Source of the DNA: Polysphondylium violaceum
Lineage: Eukaryota; Evosea; Eumycetozoa; Dictyosteliales; Dictyosteliaceae
DNA length: 29,510 nucleotides
Assembly (NCBI GenBank): GCA_000277445.1
Contig: AJWJ01000285.1
Coordinates: 1 to 29,510 of the forward strand
Direction: 5' to 3'
Shown piece by piece: positions 1-9,638 of the stretch. Numbering within the stretch: position 1 is the stretch's first letter; the number at the start of each line of letters is the position of its first letter. Below the pieces are notes generated by a model. The model made no database searches. It was not told where the DNA came from and saw nothing but the letters and a program-made list of their open reading frames with translations. The position numbers were made by a program, and so were the translations under genes.

Positions 1-297
1 TGATTTAAAGTCAACTCTATTGTCGAGAAACAGATATGAGTGATGGAGAAGAGAATAAAAAACATAATTAGTAAGTAAAAAAAATATCAAAATCATACAC
101 CGCATATGGGGCCACGCAAATATGGGGTTTTTTGACTCTTTTGGAATTCCCTCAATTAATGAGGGAATTTCTTAAACATTATTAATTCTTTTGGGGTGAA
201 AACATCTTTCTTTTTATCAATCATTAAAATTTCTGTTTTTTTACAAGTTTAGATCTGTTTTTATTGTTTGTCCTAAATTAAATTAAATTAAAGTTTA
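1..297. other. Intergenic edge region with a hairpin
   Basis: This stretch lies beyond the 3' end of the acyl-CoA synthetase gene. Bases 2-43 on the + strand stay open for 13 codons and then stop; this could be the tail of a gene entering from the left but is too short to call. The octamer ATATGGGG occurs twice (about 104-111 and 120-127). A perfect 10-base inverted repeat at 145-169 is listed separately. No other gene is visible. Confidence 0.4.
145..169. repeat. Perfect 10-bp inverted repeat (hairpin)
   Basis: The arm AATTCCCTCA is followed by a 5-base loop and its exact reverse complement TGAGGGAATT. It lies about 130 bases past the stop codon of the minus-strand synthetase gene, so it could sit in or after that transcript's 3' end. 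Its G/C content stands out from the surrounding A/T-rich DNA. No function can be assigned. Confidence 0.6.
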
Positions 298-1466
298 CTA
301 AAATTTATTATTACTATTTCTTAATCTTAAATCTTTACGTATAATTTTACCAGTGGTAGTCATTGGTAATTGATCAATAAATTCAATTTGTCTAGGATAT
401 TCATGAGCGGCCAAATTTGTTTTAACAAAATTTTGAATTTCTAGTTCCAATTCTTTACTTGGCTTACAATTTTCTTTGAGTACAATGTAAGCTTTTACAA
501 TTTCACCACGAATTGGATCTGGAACACCAACAGCAGCAGACATTAACACATAGGGTAAACGTAAAAGACAATGTTCAATTTCAGATGGACCAATACGATA
601 ACCACTACTATTGATAATATCATCATCACGACTAACATACCATAGATAACCATCTGAATCCTTTTTACCCAAATCACCAGTTACCAACCATTTCTTATCA
701 ACAAATTTGGAACTGGTAGCCTTTTCATTGTTCCAATATTTGAGAAATACAACTGGATCAGGAGTTAAAAGTGCAATGTCACCAACAGTATTTGGTGGTA
801 ATATATTACCATGTTTATCAATGATCTCTACTTTATGACCAGGAATTGCTTTACCCATAGATCCTGCTTTAACTGGCATAATGGATGAACAATTTCCAAC
901 GATTAAATTTGCTTCAGTTTGACCATAAAACTCATTAATTGTAATTCCACCAAATGTTTCTTTACCCCATTCCAATAGACGATCACCAAGACTTTCACCA
1001 CCTGAACCTATTGAAAGCATATTTGTATTTTTTGGTACATGAGAATTTAATCTCATCATTTTAAGAGCCGTGGGTGGTAAAAAACAAGTTGTAACTTTGT
1101 TTTCCAACATTATTTCACCAATCTTTACAGGATCAAACTTCAGAGCTCTATGGGCCAATACTGTAACTCCATAATAAAGTGATGGTAATAATACATCAAA
1201 TAATCCACCAATCCAAGCCCAATCAGCAGGTGTATAAAATACATAATCATTACTCTTTTGAGGGAAAAAGTTTTGAGGAAATTGAACACCTGGTAAATGA
1301 CCCAATAATACTCTTTGAGCATGTAAACATCCTTTTGGATTACCTGTTGTACCACTTGTAAATATGATTACGGCCGGATCTTCTGATTTGGTTTTAATTG
1401 GTTCAAATTTAATATTTTTATATTGATTTTTAATATCCTCCCAATTAATAATTAAATTATTATTAC

Positions 1467-1556
<90 letters not shown>

Positions 1557-2342
1557 ATACTATAATTTTTTTTAAACTAGGAACATTGTTTGATATTGAT
1601 ATTAATTTTGGTAAATTTTCTAAATCGGTTAAAACACAAGAAGCTTCAGAATTATTTAATCTATATTCCAAAGCATCTGGTCCAAATAATGTAAACAATG
1701 GTATACTAATCATACCTGATCTAATAACACTAGTATGAGATAGTGCCGTTTCAAATCCTTGTGATAATAATACACCAACTCTATCACCTTGTTGAATATT
1801 AAAATCTTTAAATGCATTACACAATTGATTTGACTCATTATAAAGATCATTAAATGTATAACTAAAATACCAGAGTTAATGATGAATATGATTATCATTT
1901 ATAATAATATCAATACTATTAACCCTATTTACCTTTTAATAGTTTTTCCATCTTCTTGGATATATTTAATCGCAACTTTATCTTTGTTACCTCCTTTTAC
2001 ATGTTTATCGCATACCTCTACACCTATGTTGAAGTATTCTGGTATAGTCCATTTAAAATTATTATATGTGTCTTGATAATTATCTCCTTTAATTAAATTG
2101 GTTTCGTTTAAAAATGTAGAATATAATCTTTTTGTTGTTGTTGTTGTTGTTGTTGTTGTTAATGTAGGTATTATTGTATTTAAAGTTATATTATTATTTC
2201 CTATAGGCGATGTTATTCTAGATTTTAAAGATTTTGTTTGAAAAGAGTTTAAAGATGATAGAGGTCGGATATGATATGATTGGAACTGAGGATAAACTTT
2301 GATCAATTGATTGATCGATCTAGTGTTTATTAAACCATTCAT
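298..2342 (-). CDS. Medium-chain acyl-CoA synthetase-like, probably mitochondrial
   Basis: Two exons, 2342-1933 and 1861-298, flank a 71-base intron (donor GTAAAT, acceptor AG at 1863-1862) and give 657 residues. Joining them restores a family-like segment (KTIKSYTFNDLYNESNQ). This is an adenylate-forming enzyme: a fatty acid plus ATP and CoA gives acyl-CoA, AMP and pyrophosphate. Visible core motifs are the P-loop TSGTTGNPKG, the A5 motif FYGQTE, TGD, the hinge-region segment SGYRIGPSEIE and the C-terminal TTGKIIRKDLR with the expected catalytic Lys. The segment FKWTIPEYFNIGVEV matches the N-terminus of the ACSM branch. Residues 1-75 are basic and hydroxylated, include a Thr run, and end in RLYS, an R-x-Y/S-type mitochondrial cleavage motif, so matrix location is inferred. 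A run of about 29 Asn codons lies upstream of the P-loop. A related acetyl-CoA synthetase activity cannot be excluded. Confidence 0.88.
1468..1554. repeat. (ATT)n microsatellite coding poly-Asn
   Basis: About 29 uninterrupted ATT units (AAT on the coding strand) encode a poly-Asn insert in the acyl-CoA synthetase. It lies in a variable part of the adenylation domain upstream of the P-loop, so it probably forms a surface loop. Confidence 0.95.
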
Positions 2343-2521
2343 TGTAATACGAATAATAATAATTATGATTTATATGCTATCTATCCAAATATGATTAAAA
2401 TGATGAAGATGGTGATGATGAGCAAAATTTTTAAAAAAAAAAAAACTTTTAAAAAAAAAAAACCTTTTTAGGAATAAAAAAATCAAAAATATCTAGATAT
2501 AAAATAAAAGAAATTAAAAAT

Positions 2522-3967
2522 TTATTTATTATTATTATCCATTTTAATTAATAAATTATCAATATCAGATTGAATTTTAATATTTTTTTGATTTACTTGA
2601 TCAAGTTGATGATAAATATCACCTAATTGATTTTGTAACTCTGTAACAACAAAAGAATTCTCCATTATCAAGGTATCATAATTTTCAGATAATTCAGAAT
2701 AATCCAATTGCATTTGTTTAATGGTTTGATATAGTTGTACATAAGGACATTCAGTTTGATGTTTTGACTTTAAATTTGATTGACCTATCCATGTGCAATC
2801 TATATCTTTAGCTAAACAATAAACCAAATTATTTGGACAAATTACTTTATGAGAATCCAATTCATTTAAACTATCAAAACTACAATTACAATCTTTACAT
2901 ATATTTTCTGTTGTTGATGACGATGATTTACACTGAAACTTTTTATGAAATTTATATCTAGACTTTGGAATTAATTCATCAGATTTACAAAGTGTACAAA
3001 ATACTTGAATATCTGTTCCGATTAGATTCTTTATAATATTGGGCGGTTTCTCTGATATTTCATCTTGAGTTGATAATATAGTTCTACAAAAAGGACATAG
3101 ACCCGATACCTTTATACAATCATCTAAACAACTTTTACAACACATCTTTCTACAACAACTTAATACCGTTGGCTCTTTAAATGATACCATACAAATTGCA
3201 CATTCAAAATGCTCTTCAATTACAATCATATAGTTTGATTGACTAGTTTTTAAATTTCCTGGTTTTGTTGTTAATGATGATGATGTTGTTGTTGTTGTCG
3301 TTGTTTTATCTGGTAATTTTAATGTTGATAAAAATTCTTTCATTTGCTTTTCTGTTGGTAACGTAGCTTTTAAATTACTCTTTTTTGGAGGTGAACATGT
3401 ATTTGGTGTTGTTGATAAACTGTTATTATTATTATTATTATTATTACTATTTGTTGTGATTGTAGGTATTTTAGATTTTAAAACTATCAACGTTTCATGA
3501 ATGGATTGATGGTTACTATATCTTTTAGAACAATCATCTTTAAATTTAATTTCTACAGATCTTAATTCATAAGGTTCTCTGATACCTTTGAAAAAATCTT
3601 TAACAAAAGGGAAAAAAGAACCTAGATAATTAAATAGTTGTACATAACCTTTCTTTCCTTTGAGATATGATATTTGATTCTTTATATCATTTATTCTCTC
3701 TCTATTTTCATTACCAAAGTATGTTAATAGTTTTTGAACAGGTAAATGACTAACTTGTCGAAAATATTGTTTTTTTTGTTTTTGTTGTTGTGGTGGATAA
3801 TGGTGATGTTGATGTTGATCTTCACCTTCTTGATCCTGTTGCTCTTCTTCTTCTTCTTCTTCCTCTTCTTTCTCTTCATTAAAATGAAAAACTTCTCTCT
3901 GCCATTGAGCATAATACATCCAATTAAATAATCTTTTAGATGCTGATGATAGCCATTTATCTGACAT
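2522..3967 (-). CDS. RING/TRAF-type zinc-finger protein, copy 1
   Basis: Single exon, 481 residues. The order is: a conserved N-terminal region starting MSDKWLSSASKRLF; an acidic Glu run (about 31-42) and a His/Gln patch; Asn and Thr runs (about 170-230); a RING finger (256-294); a TRAF-type zinc finger (about 384-408, C-x6-C-W..L..H...C); and a C-terminal coiled coil (about 415-475). RING ligands are CAIC, then a CC-R-K-MCC-x2-C cluster, then CPFC; the usual His is absent. By family it is probably a ubiquitin ligase or TRAF-like signalling adaptor in the cytoplasm. It lies only 59 bases downstream of the stop codon of its paralog. No classical MATH/TRAF-C domain is visible after the coiled coil. 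Confidence 0.85.
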   Translation of the reverse strand: MSDKWLSSASKRLFNWMYYAQWQREVFHFNEEKEEEEEEEEEQQDQEGEDQHQHHHYPPQQQKQKKQYFRQVSHLPVQKLLTYFGNENRERINDIKNQISYLKGKKGYVQLFNYLGSFFPFVKDFFKGIREPYELRSVEIKFKDDCSKRYSNHQSIHETLIVLKSKIPTITTNSNNNNNNNNSLSTTPNTCSPPKKSNLKATLPTEKQMKEFLSTLKLPDKTTTTTTTSSSLTTKPGNLKTSQSNYMIVIEEHFECAICMVSFKEPTVLSCCRKMCCKSCLDDCIKVSGLCPFCRTILSTQDEISEKPPNIIKNLIGTDIQVFCTLCKSDELIPKSRYKFHKKFQCKSSSSTTENICKDCNCSFDSLNELDSHKVICPNNLVYCLAKDIDCTWIGQSNLKSKHQTECPYVQLYQTIKQMQLDYSELSENYDTLIMENSFVVTELQNQLGDIYHQLDQVNQKNIKIQSDIDNLLIKMDNNNK

Positions 3968-4026
3968 GATGAAGAAATAAATACAAAAAGAAAAAAAAAA
4001 AAAAAAAAAATTTAAGCATATGCAAT

Positions 4027-4906
4027 TTAAATGTTATTTATTTCAATTTCATTTTGATTATGAATTAAACTAAGATTACTATCGATATTAAGATTATTAT
4101 TCTTATCTATATCATTATCATTCTCTACTTCATTAATATCTAATATTTCCTTATCATTGCTATCTATTATGTTATCGATACCATTATCATTTATATTGTT
4201 TTTATCATCTTCTATTTTAATATTTTCACTATTATCCAAATTATGAACGATACAATCAATATCTATACTAGTGTTGTCTTTGTCATCATTGTTGTTGCTA
4301 TCTATCTTTTTATCTAAATCATTATCTATAATGCTGTTGTTGCTATCATTATTGTTGCTATCTATCTTTTGATCTAAATCATTATCTATATTTATCTTGT
4401 CATTATCTATATTGCTGTTGTCATGATCATTATTGTTGCTATCTATATTTGTATCTATATCATTATCATTGTTGATAGCATCGTCCTTCTTCTCTATACT
4501 ATTTGTATCTATGTTAATCTTTTCACTATTATCTAGATTAATCAAATAGATAATATCAATATCTATACCATTATTATTATTATTATTATCACAAGTATTG
4601 TTATTTATTGAGTCAATACTTATTTTATCATTATTATCATTATTATCACTATGATCAATATTATTGATACTATTATGATGATTATTACTATTTGTAATAG
4701 GTATATTATTTAAAAGTTGAGAAGATCCAGAACTGATATTATTATTATCACTACTATCATCATCATTATTGTTATTTATTGAGTCTATACTTATGTTATC
4801 ATTATTATCATTATTATCACTATGATCACTATTATTGTAATGATTACTATTTATAATTGAGGGTATATTATTTAAAAACTGAGAAGGTTCAGAACGGATA
4901 TTATTA

Positions 4907-4972
<66 letters not shown>

Positions 4973-6321
4973 TTTGAATTAAATTTAAACAAAGCTTCAG
5001 ATAAATGATTAAAATCACTTTTAAAAGAGGATAAATTTTTAAAAGTATTTTCTAAATTTAGATTATATTGTTTGGATTGATTTAAATATTTAGTAGTTTG
5101 ATCGATTTGTGATTGTAAAAAACTAATTTGTTGCGTATACTGCATCAAGGTTTTATCATATTGAATAGATAATTTTGAATATTTTGTTTTATATTGACTA
5201 ATGACTGGGGACAATTTAACATATGGACAAGTGATTTCATGTTGACTCTTTGAATCCAATGTACCAATCCAATTACATTGTATATCCTGTGATCTACATG
5301 TTGTTATCCCTTTGGGGCAAATAAGCTCGTGTTGTATCATTTCTTGATGATTTTGATGATCATTATCATGCAGTTGTTGATCTTGATTACTACTATTACT
5401 AATATTATTATTACTACATTGTAAAGTACATTTACAAAGGTCACATAAAAATGTTATAATATCATTCTTTTTACCATTGCATTCATTTTCAATGTGAAAT
5501 TGAATTAATGATTTTGGGATTAATTGATCAGATTTACAAATTTTACAAAGTACATTTACATCATCTTCAATTAAACCATTAATATCTCTTGGTACTTGAT
5601 GAAAAATATCGTTGTTGTCCAATAGAGCAGTTTTACAATAAGGACAACTAGGCGATTTAACGATAGATCCATCGGTAAGAATCTCTATACAATTTTGACA
5701 ACACATATTTCTACAACAATTCAAGACAACTGGTTCTTTACATATTTCTGAACATATAATACATTCAAAATTATTTTCAAGTACAATTAAAAAATCATCT
5801 GTTTCTGTATCTTCTTCTAAAGTATCTTGATCGAGAGTTGTTGTTGTTGTTGTTGTTGTAGTTGTAGTTGTTGATGTTGCTGTTAGAGGTTTTTTAAAAA
5901 TAGAATTAAATAATTCATTTGAACCAGTTAATTGTAAAATTGTATTCTCTAAAGATTGACGTTTTGACAATCTTTTATTACATCTCTCTTTAAAGGCTAA
6001 ACAATCGATTTCAAATGTCTTTTTTAAATGATATTTTCTAATAAAAGTATGTACCATATCATCTATCCAACCCAATAAATCATTTAGATATCCATTATTC
6101 TTTACATAATCTACTGTTTGTTGTTGTTGACATACTTTTTTTGAAAGCCCTTTCTTTAGACTATCTTTTGTATCACGACTATATTGTTGATATATTTCTA
6201 AAAATCTAAATGATTGCATCTTAAACGTAGAACTATTAAAGATAAATACTGAATTTTTCCATTCTTCAAATATCATATAACTATATAATCTATTGACAGT
6301 ACCATTTATCCAATTATCCAT
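4027..6321 (-). CDS. RING/TRAF-type zinc-finger protein, copy 2
   Basis: Paralog of the neighbouring gene, 764 residues from the ATG at 6321. I chose this start because MDNWINGTVNRLYSYM aligns with the N-terminus of copy 1. The frame stays open to an ATG at 6408, but that adds 29 residues translated largely from a T/A-rich leader, mimicking a signal peptide. A RING finger lies at about 187-229 (CIIC, the CC-R-N-MCC-x2-C cluster, CPYC), followed by TRAF-type zinc fingers and a coiled coil. The C-terminal half is an Asn/Asp/Ser/Ile-rich tail of degenerate repeats absent from copy 1. N-terminal segments shared by both copies, such as CNKRLSKRQSLENT versus CSKRYSNHQSIHET, suggest a family-specific domain. 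Role as ubiquitin ligase or adaptor is inferred. Confidence 0.8.
4909..4971. repeat. (ATT)n microsatellite coding poly-Asn
   Basis: About 20 ATT units encode a poly-Asn run. It marks the junction between the zinc-finger/coiled-coil half and the low-complexity tail of RING/TRAF copy 2. Confidence 0.9.
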
Positions 6322-6496
6322 TGTCCTATTTTTATATAGAGCATTTGCTTTATTGATTGTGAAATGAAAAAAAATTATGAAAAAAAAAAAAAAAAGTTGA
6401 ACTTGCAATTTTTAATACAAGAAAGAATGACATTCTAATTATTATTAATACTATTCCATTTTAAATACAACAAAAGAAAGATTAATTCATATATAT

Positions 6497-6527
<31 letters not shown>

Positions 6528-6860
6528 CACAGATCATTTTAAATAGATTGAAAACAAAAAACAATTATGAAAATATTAAATATCTCAGACTAAAATATCA
6601 TTTGATTCCATATCATTTATAAATTATCTAAATTATGAAACCATTCGATTTCTTCATTTTTTGTTTTTTTTTTTTTTTTTTTTTTTAATTTTTTTTAATT
6701 TTTTTTTTTTGAAAAATAAGGGGTGCTTTGATTGCAATTTACACATACTACAGTACATGTACATAATAAAGATTTTCAAAAAGTACTCTACATTTAATAC
6801 ATATAATATATACATTTGTTAAAAAAACAAACTCTCTCTCTATACATATAAAATAAAAGA
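6322..6860. promoter_or_regulatory. Divergent promoter region, RING copy 2 / TVP23
   Basis: This 540-base non-coding stretch separates two genes transcribed away from each other. It contains long homopolymers (A runs at about 6380-6395 and 6506-6526, T runs at about 6664-6710), typical of dictyostelid promoters. No specific factor site can be assigned. Confidence 0.55.
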
Positions 6861-7310
6861 ATGAAAGTAAGACCTTGATCATTATTGCACTCTATCATAC
6901 AAACTTAGTAACACAACAACAATATCATCATATCAGTATTCACCATTTGCAGATGAACCAGTAGCAGATACATCTATACCTGTATCACCTGCTCAAGGTG
7001 GAATTAATGGGGATCAACAACAACAACCAATTGAAGGTGGCGGAAAACGACATCCTGTCGCTTTAGTATTTCATTTCTTGTTTAAATCAATTGCTATAGG
7101 TTTTTATATTTTAGGTGGTATTTTCAATATTGGTTTTGTTCTTTCATTTATTATTATTACACTCTGTTCTGCTTTTGATTTTTGGACTGTAAAAAATGTA
7201 ACTGGGCGTTTATTAGTTGGTTTGAGATGGTGGAATGAAATTAAAGATGATGGTTCTAATCAATGGTTCTTTGAATCCGTTCAAGTATGTATAATTTAAT
7301 AATAATATTC

Positions 7311-7370
<60 letters not shown>

Positions 7371-7790
7371 GCAACAGCAACAGCAACAGCAATAATAATG
7401 TATAGAATACTAATATTACTCTTTATCATCATTATAATAGAATAAAAGTCAAATTAATCAAAGAGAATCATTTTTATTTTGGGTTGCTACATTGGTAACT
7501 CCAGGTCTTTGGGCTCTATTTTGTTTATTTTCTGTTTTTAGACTTAAATTAGTTTGGTTAATTGTTAATGTAGTTTGTATAGCACTTTCGGGTGCTAACC
7601 TTGTGGGTTATATTAAATGTGCCAAAGGTAAATATTAGTTATCTCTCACAGCACACATACATTTATGTTTTATATATACTAATTAATACATGTTGTTGTT
7701 ATAAAATTAGATGCACGTAAAAAAGTTAAAGGAATGGCTCAATCATATATTGTAGGCACTATTGTAAATCAAGCTATCAACAAAGTTTAA
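6861..7790 (+). CDS. TVP23/FAM18-type Golgi membrane protein
   Basis: Four exons: 6861-6866, 6937-7284, 7441-7627 and 7711-7790, giving 206 residues. All junctions have GT/AG sites and matching phase. Exon 1 holds only ATGAAA before GTAAGA. The family signature is clear: [17 protein letters not shown], then [20 protein letters not shown], then [14 protein letters not shown] and [18 protein letters not shown]. About four membrane segments are visible. TVP23 proteins are late-Golgi/endosomal membrane proteins linked to vesicle traffic; that role here comes from the family. The N-terminus is a short hydrophilic Gln/Pro/Gly-rich tail. Intron 2 carries a long CAA repeat. The gene converges with the two-helix gene to its right, with 200 bases between stops. 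Confidence 0.88.
7312..7392. repeat. (CAA)n/(CAG) microsatellite inside an intron
   Basis: Roughly 27 triplets, CAA turning to alternating CAA/CAG at the right end, lie wholly inside intron 2 (7285-7440) of the TVP23 gene. Such tracts usually encode poly-Gln in this genome type; here an in-frame stop just after the donor and the gene's homology show it is not translated. Confidence 0.9.
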
Positions 7791-7990
7791 TCATTATACC
7801 ATTTATTTATATATATAAAATTGCAAACAGAAAACAAAACAGACTCTAGGTTTCCTCTTATTTCCTTTTTTTTTATAAATTTCTCTATACAATGATATTA
7901 TTTATCATATATGATAAAACTTGTTTATTATTATAATATTACGATATGTTGTGGGTGGGAGGAATGGTATACATTACTATTATCCATCAC

Positions 7991-8447
7991 CTATTGTTTT
8001 TTATCTTCAGGGTGATTATAATACTCTTCCATTTGATTATGTAATCTACCTTTAATATACTTTAATGAAGCAGTCTCACCCCAAATCCAAAAACCTGCAA
8101 TAAAACCAGATGAAATTATAAATGTTCTAATGTTGTATGAAATAGTTTTTCTAAATTTATGAGCTATGATATTGAATTAATAATGTTGTATATCACCATT
8201 GATTTATAAGACATTGATATTTACAAATTAAAGAACCAGCTAAAATAAAACCAGCAGTGGCGGCACATACATAAATGCCACCTTTAATACCTTCTTTTAA
8301 AAACACTTGTCTCGTCTCTTCTTGTTCTTTAGCTCTTCTAGCAAAGTAATCTACTTCAGATTCTCTTTTGAATGGTGCACCAACACCACTGAGATCATCA
8401 AATGGTTCAATAACTTCCTCGACTTTGTTGTTTTTATTATTACTCAT
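7991..8447 (-). CDS. Two-helix membrane protein of unknown function, copy A
   Basis: Two exons, 8447-8225 and 8163-7991, separated by a 61-base intron, give 131 residues. The intron phase places a Ser codon at the junction (SLISHKFRK), as in copy B. The N-terminus is acidic (VEEVIEPFDDLSGVGAPFK), followed by a charged helical stretch (about 30-55) and two likely membrane helices, one around GGIYVCAATAGFILAGSL and one around TFIISSGFIAGFWIWGE, then a short charged tail ending DKKQ. I do not recognise the family. Size and two-helix layout would suit a small organelle membrane protein, but that is a guess. An ATG at 8519 in frame adds a Phe run from non-coding T-rich DNA and was not used. Confidence 0.82.
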
Positions 8448-8793
8448 TGTGGGTAGCAATGCAATTCTCTGTTTGAAAAAGAAAAAAAAAAAAAAAATTA
8501 AAGGGGTGAAGTTATGCAAACTGCATTTTTTTTTTTTGATTCATTTCGGAATTGACAAACTTCATCAATAAAACAAATCCAATTAATAAAAAATGTTTGA
8601 TAATGATCATCATTTATATAATTCATTAAATTAAATAAATAAATAAATAAATTCTTTGTTACAATATATTTTACAAGGAGAGGATTTTTGTGTTATTATA
8701 TTATTCGCTATTTAGAAGAGGAAAGAAGGGAAACAGTAAAAGGAGGGGAAATAACATCAATAATATTTGATGTTTTAAATAAATTTGTAATCT
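8448..8793. promoter_or_regulatory. Intergenic spacer between the tandem two-helix genes
   Basis: This 346-base spacer should hold the copy A promoter and the copy B 3' end. It has A and T runs (about 8482-8497 and 8526-8537), an (AATA)n patch near 8634-8652, and a purine-rich patch around 8714-8748. I see no gene and no obvious similarity to the region upstream of copy B. Confidence 0.5.
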
Positions 8794-9254
8794 CTATGGG
8801 CTTTGTGTTTCTGGCTCATTATAATGTCTAACCATTTGATTATGTAATCTACTTTTAATAAACTTTAATGAAGCAGTCTCACCCCAAACCCAAAAACCTG
8901 CAATAAAACCAGATGAAATTATAAATGTTCTAATGTTGTATGAAATGGTTTTTCTAAATTTATGGGCTAAATATTTGTTGTACAACACTGTTGGTTAAAA
9001 TGAATTCACTTACAAAAACAATTATGATAAAATAATAGATATTTACAAATTAAAGAACCAGCTAAAATAAAACCAGCAGTGGCGGCACATACATAAATAC
9101 CACCTTTAATACCTTCTTTTAAAAATACTTGTCTAGTTTCTTCTTGCTCTCTAGCTCTTCTAGCAAAGTAATCTACTTCAGATTCTCTTTTGAATGGTGC
9201 ACCAACACCGCTGAGATCGTCAAATGGTTCAATAATTTCTTCTACTTTATTCAT
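8794..9254 (-). CDS. Two-helix membrane protein of unknown function, copy B
   Basis: Tandem duplicate of copy A: exons 9254-9047 and 8966-8794 with an 80-base intron, 126 residues. Exon 2 has exactly the same length as in copy A (173 bases), and the exons agree at nearly every base except the first few codons and the last dozen (VRHYNEPETQSP versus EEYYNHPEDKKQ). The introns, by contrast, show no clear similarity. The same two hydrophobic helices and acidic N-terminus are present. Function is unknown. Conservation at the protein level while introns have drifted argues that both copies are active genes. Confidence 0.82.
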
Positions 9255-9638
9255 TGTATTATTATCTGTTTTTATCTTTAATGTTTATCTATATATTGAT
9301 TTTTACTAAAAAACTTGAAGAGACGTCACGCATTAGCAATATTTATATTTTTCCTATCAAATTTAATTTAATTCTTTTGTTTTTTTGATAAAGTTGTGAG
9401 GTAATCATTACTCTGTTTTTTTTCGTTTTGTAAAAATCAATTTTCTGTTTTTTTTTTGGAAATCTAAATGAAAAATAGAAATCTAGATAATCCAGAGATT
9501 TTTGAAAAAATATTGCAATATTTGAATAAAATTTTCAAAAAGAGGCAAAAATAATAACTGATTAAACTTTCAAAGACACTAACTAATAATCAAATCTGGT
9601 GTTTATTAATTTAATTTACAACATAAAATAGTGTTTAT
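9255..9638. promoter_or_regulatory. Intergenic region upstream of copy B
   Basis: These 384 bases lie between the copy B start and the stop codon of the PH gene, both on the minus strand. They should contain the copy B promoter and the PH gene 3' end. T-rich blocks occur at about 9378-9387, 9417-9424 and 9450-9459. No gene or RNA is recognisable. Confidence 0.5.

Noticed and set aside
2-43. Open frame at the left edge that might be the end of another gene
   Set aside because: Thirteen codons are too few to support a call.
6322-6408. N-terminal extension of RING copy 2 resembling a signal peptide
   Set aside because: It is translated from a T-rich leader, gives a Phe run, and has no match in the paralog, whose N-terminus aligns at the internal ATG (6321).
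7312-7392. Triplet repeats considered as a CRISPR-like array
   Set aside because: These are simple microsatellites without spacers, in a eukaryotic genome.
8448-8519. Extension of two-helix copy A to an upstream ATG
   Set aside because: It adds a Phe run from a homopolymer and is absent from copy B.
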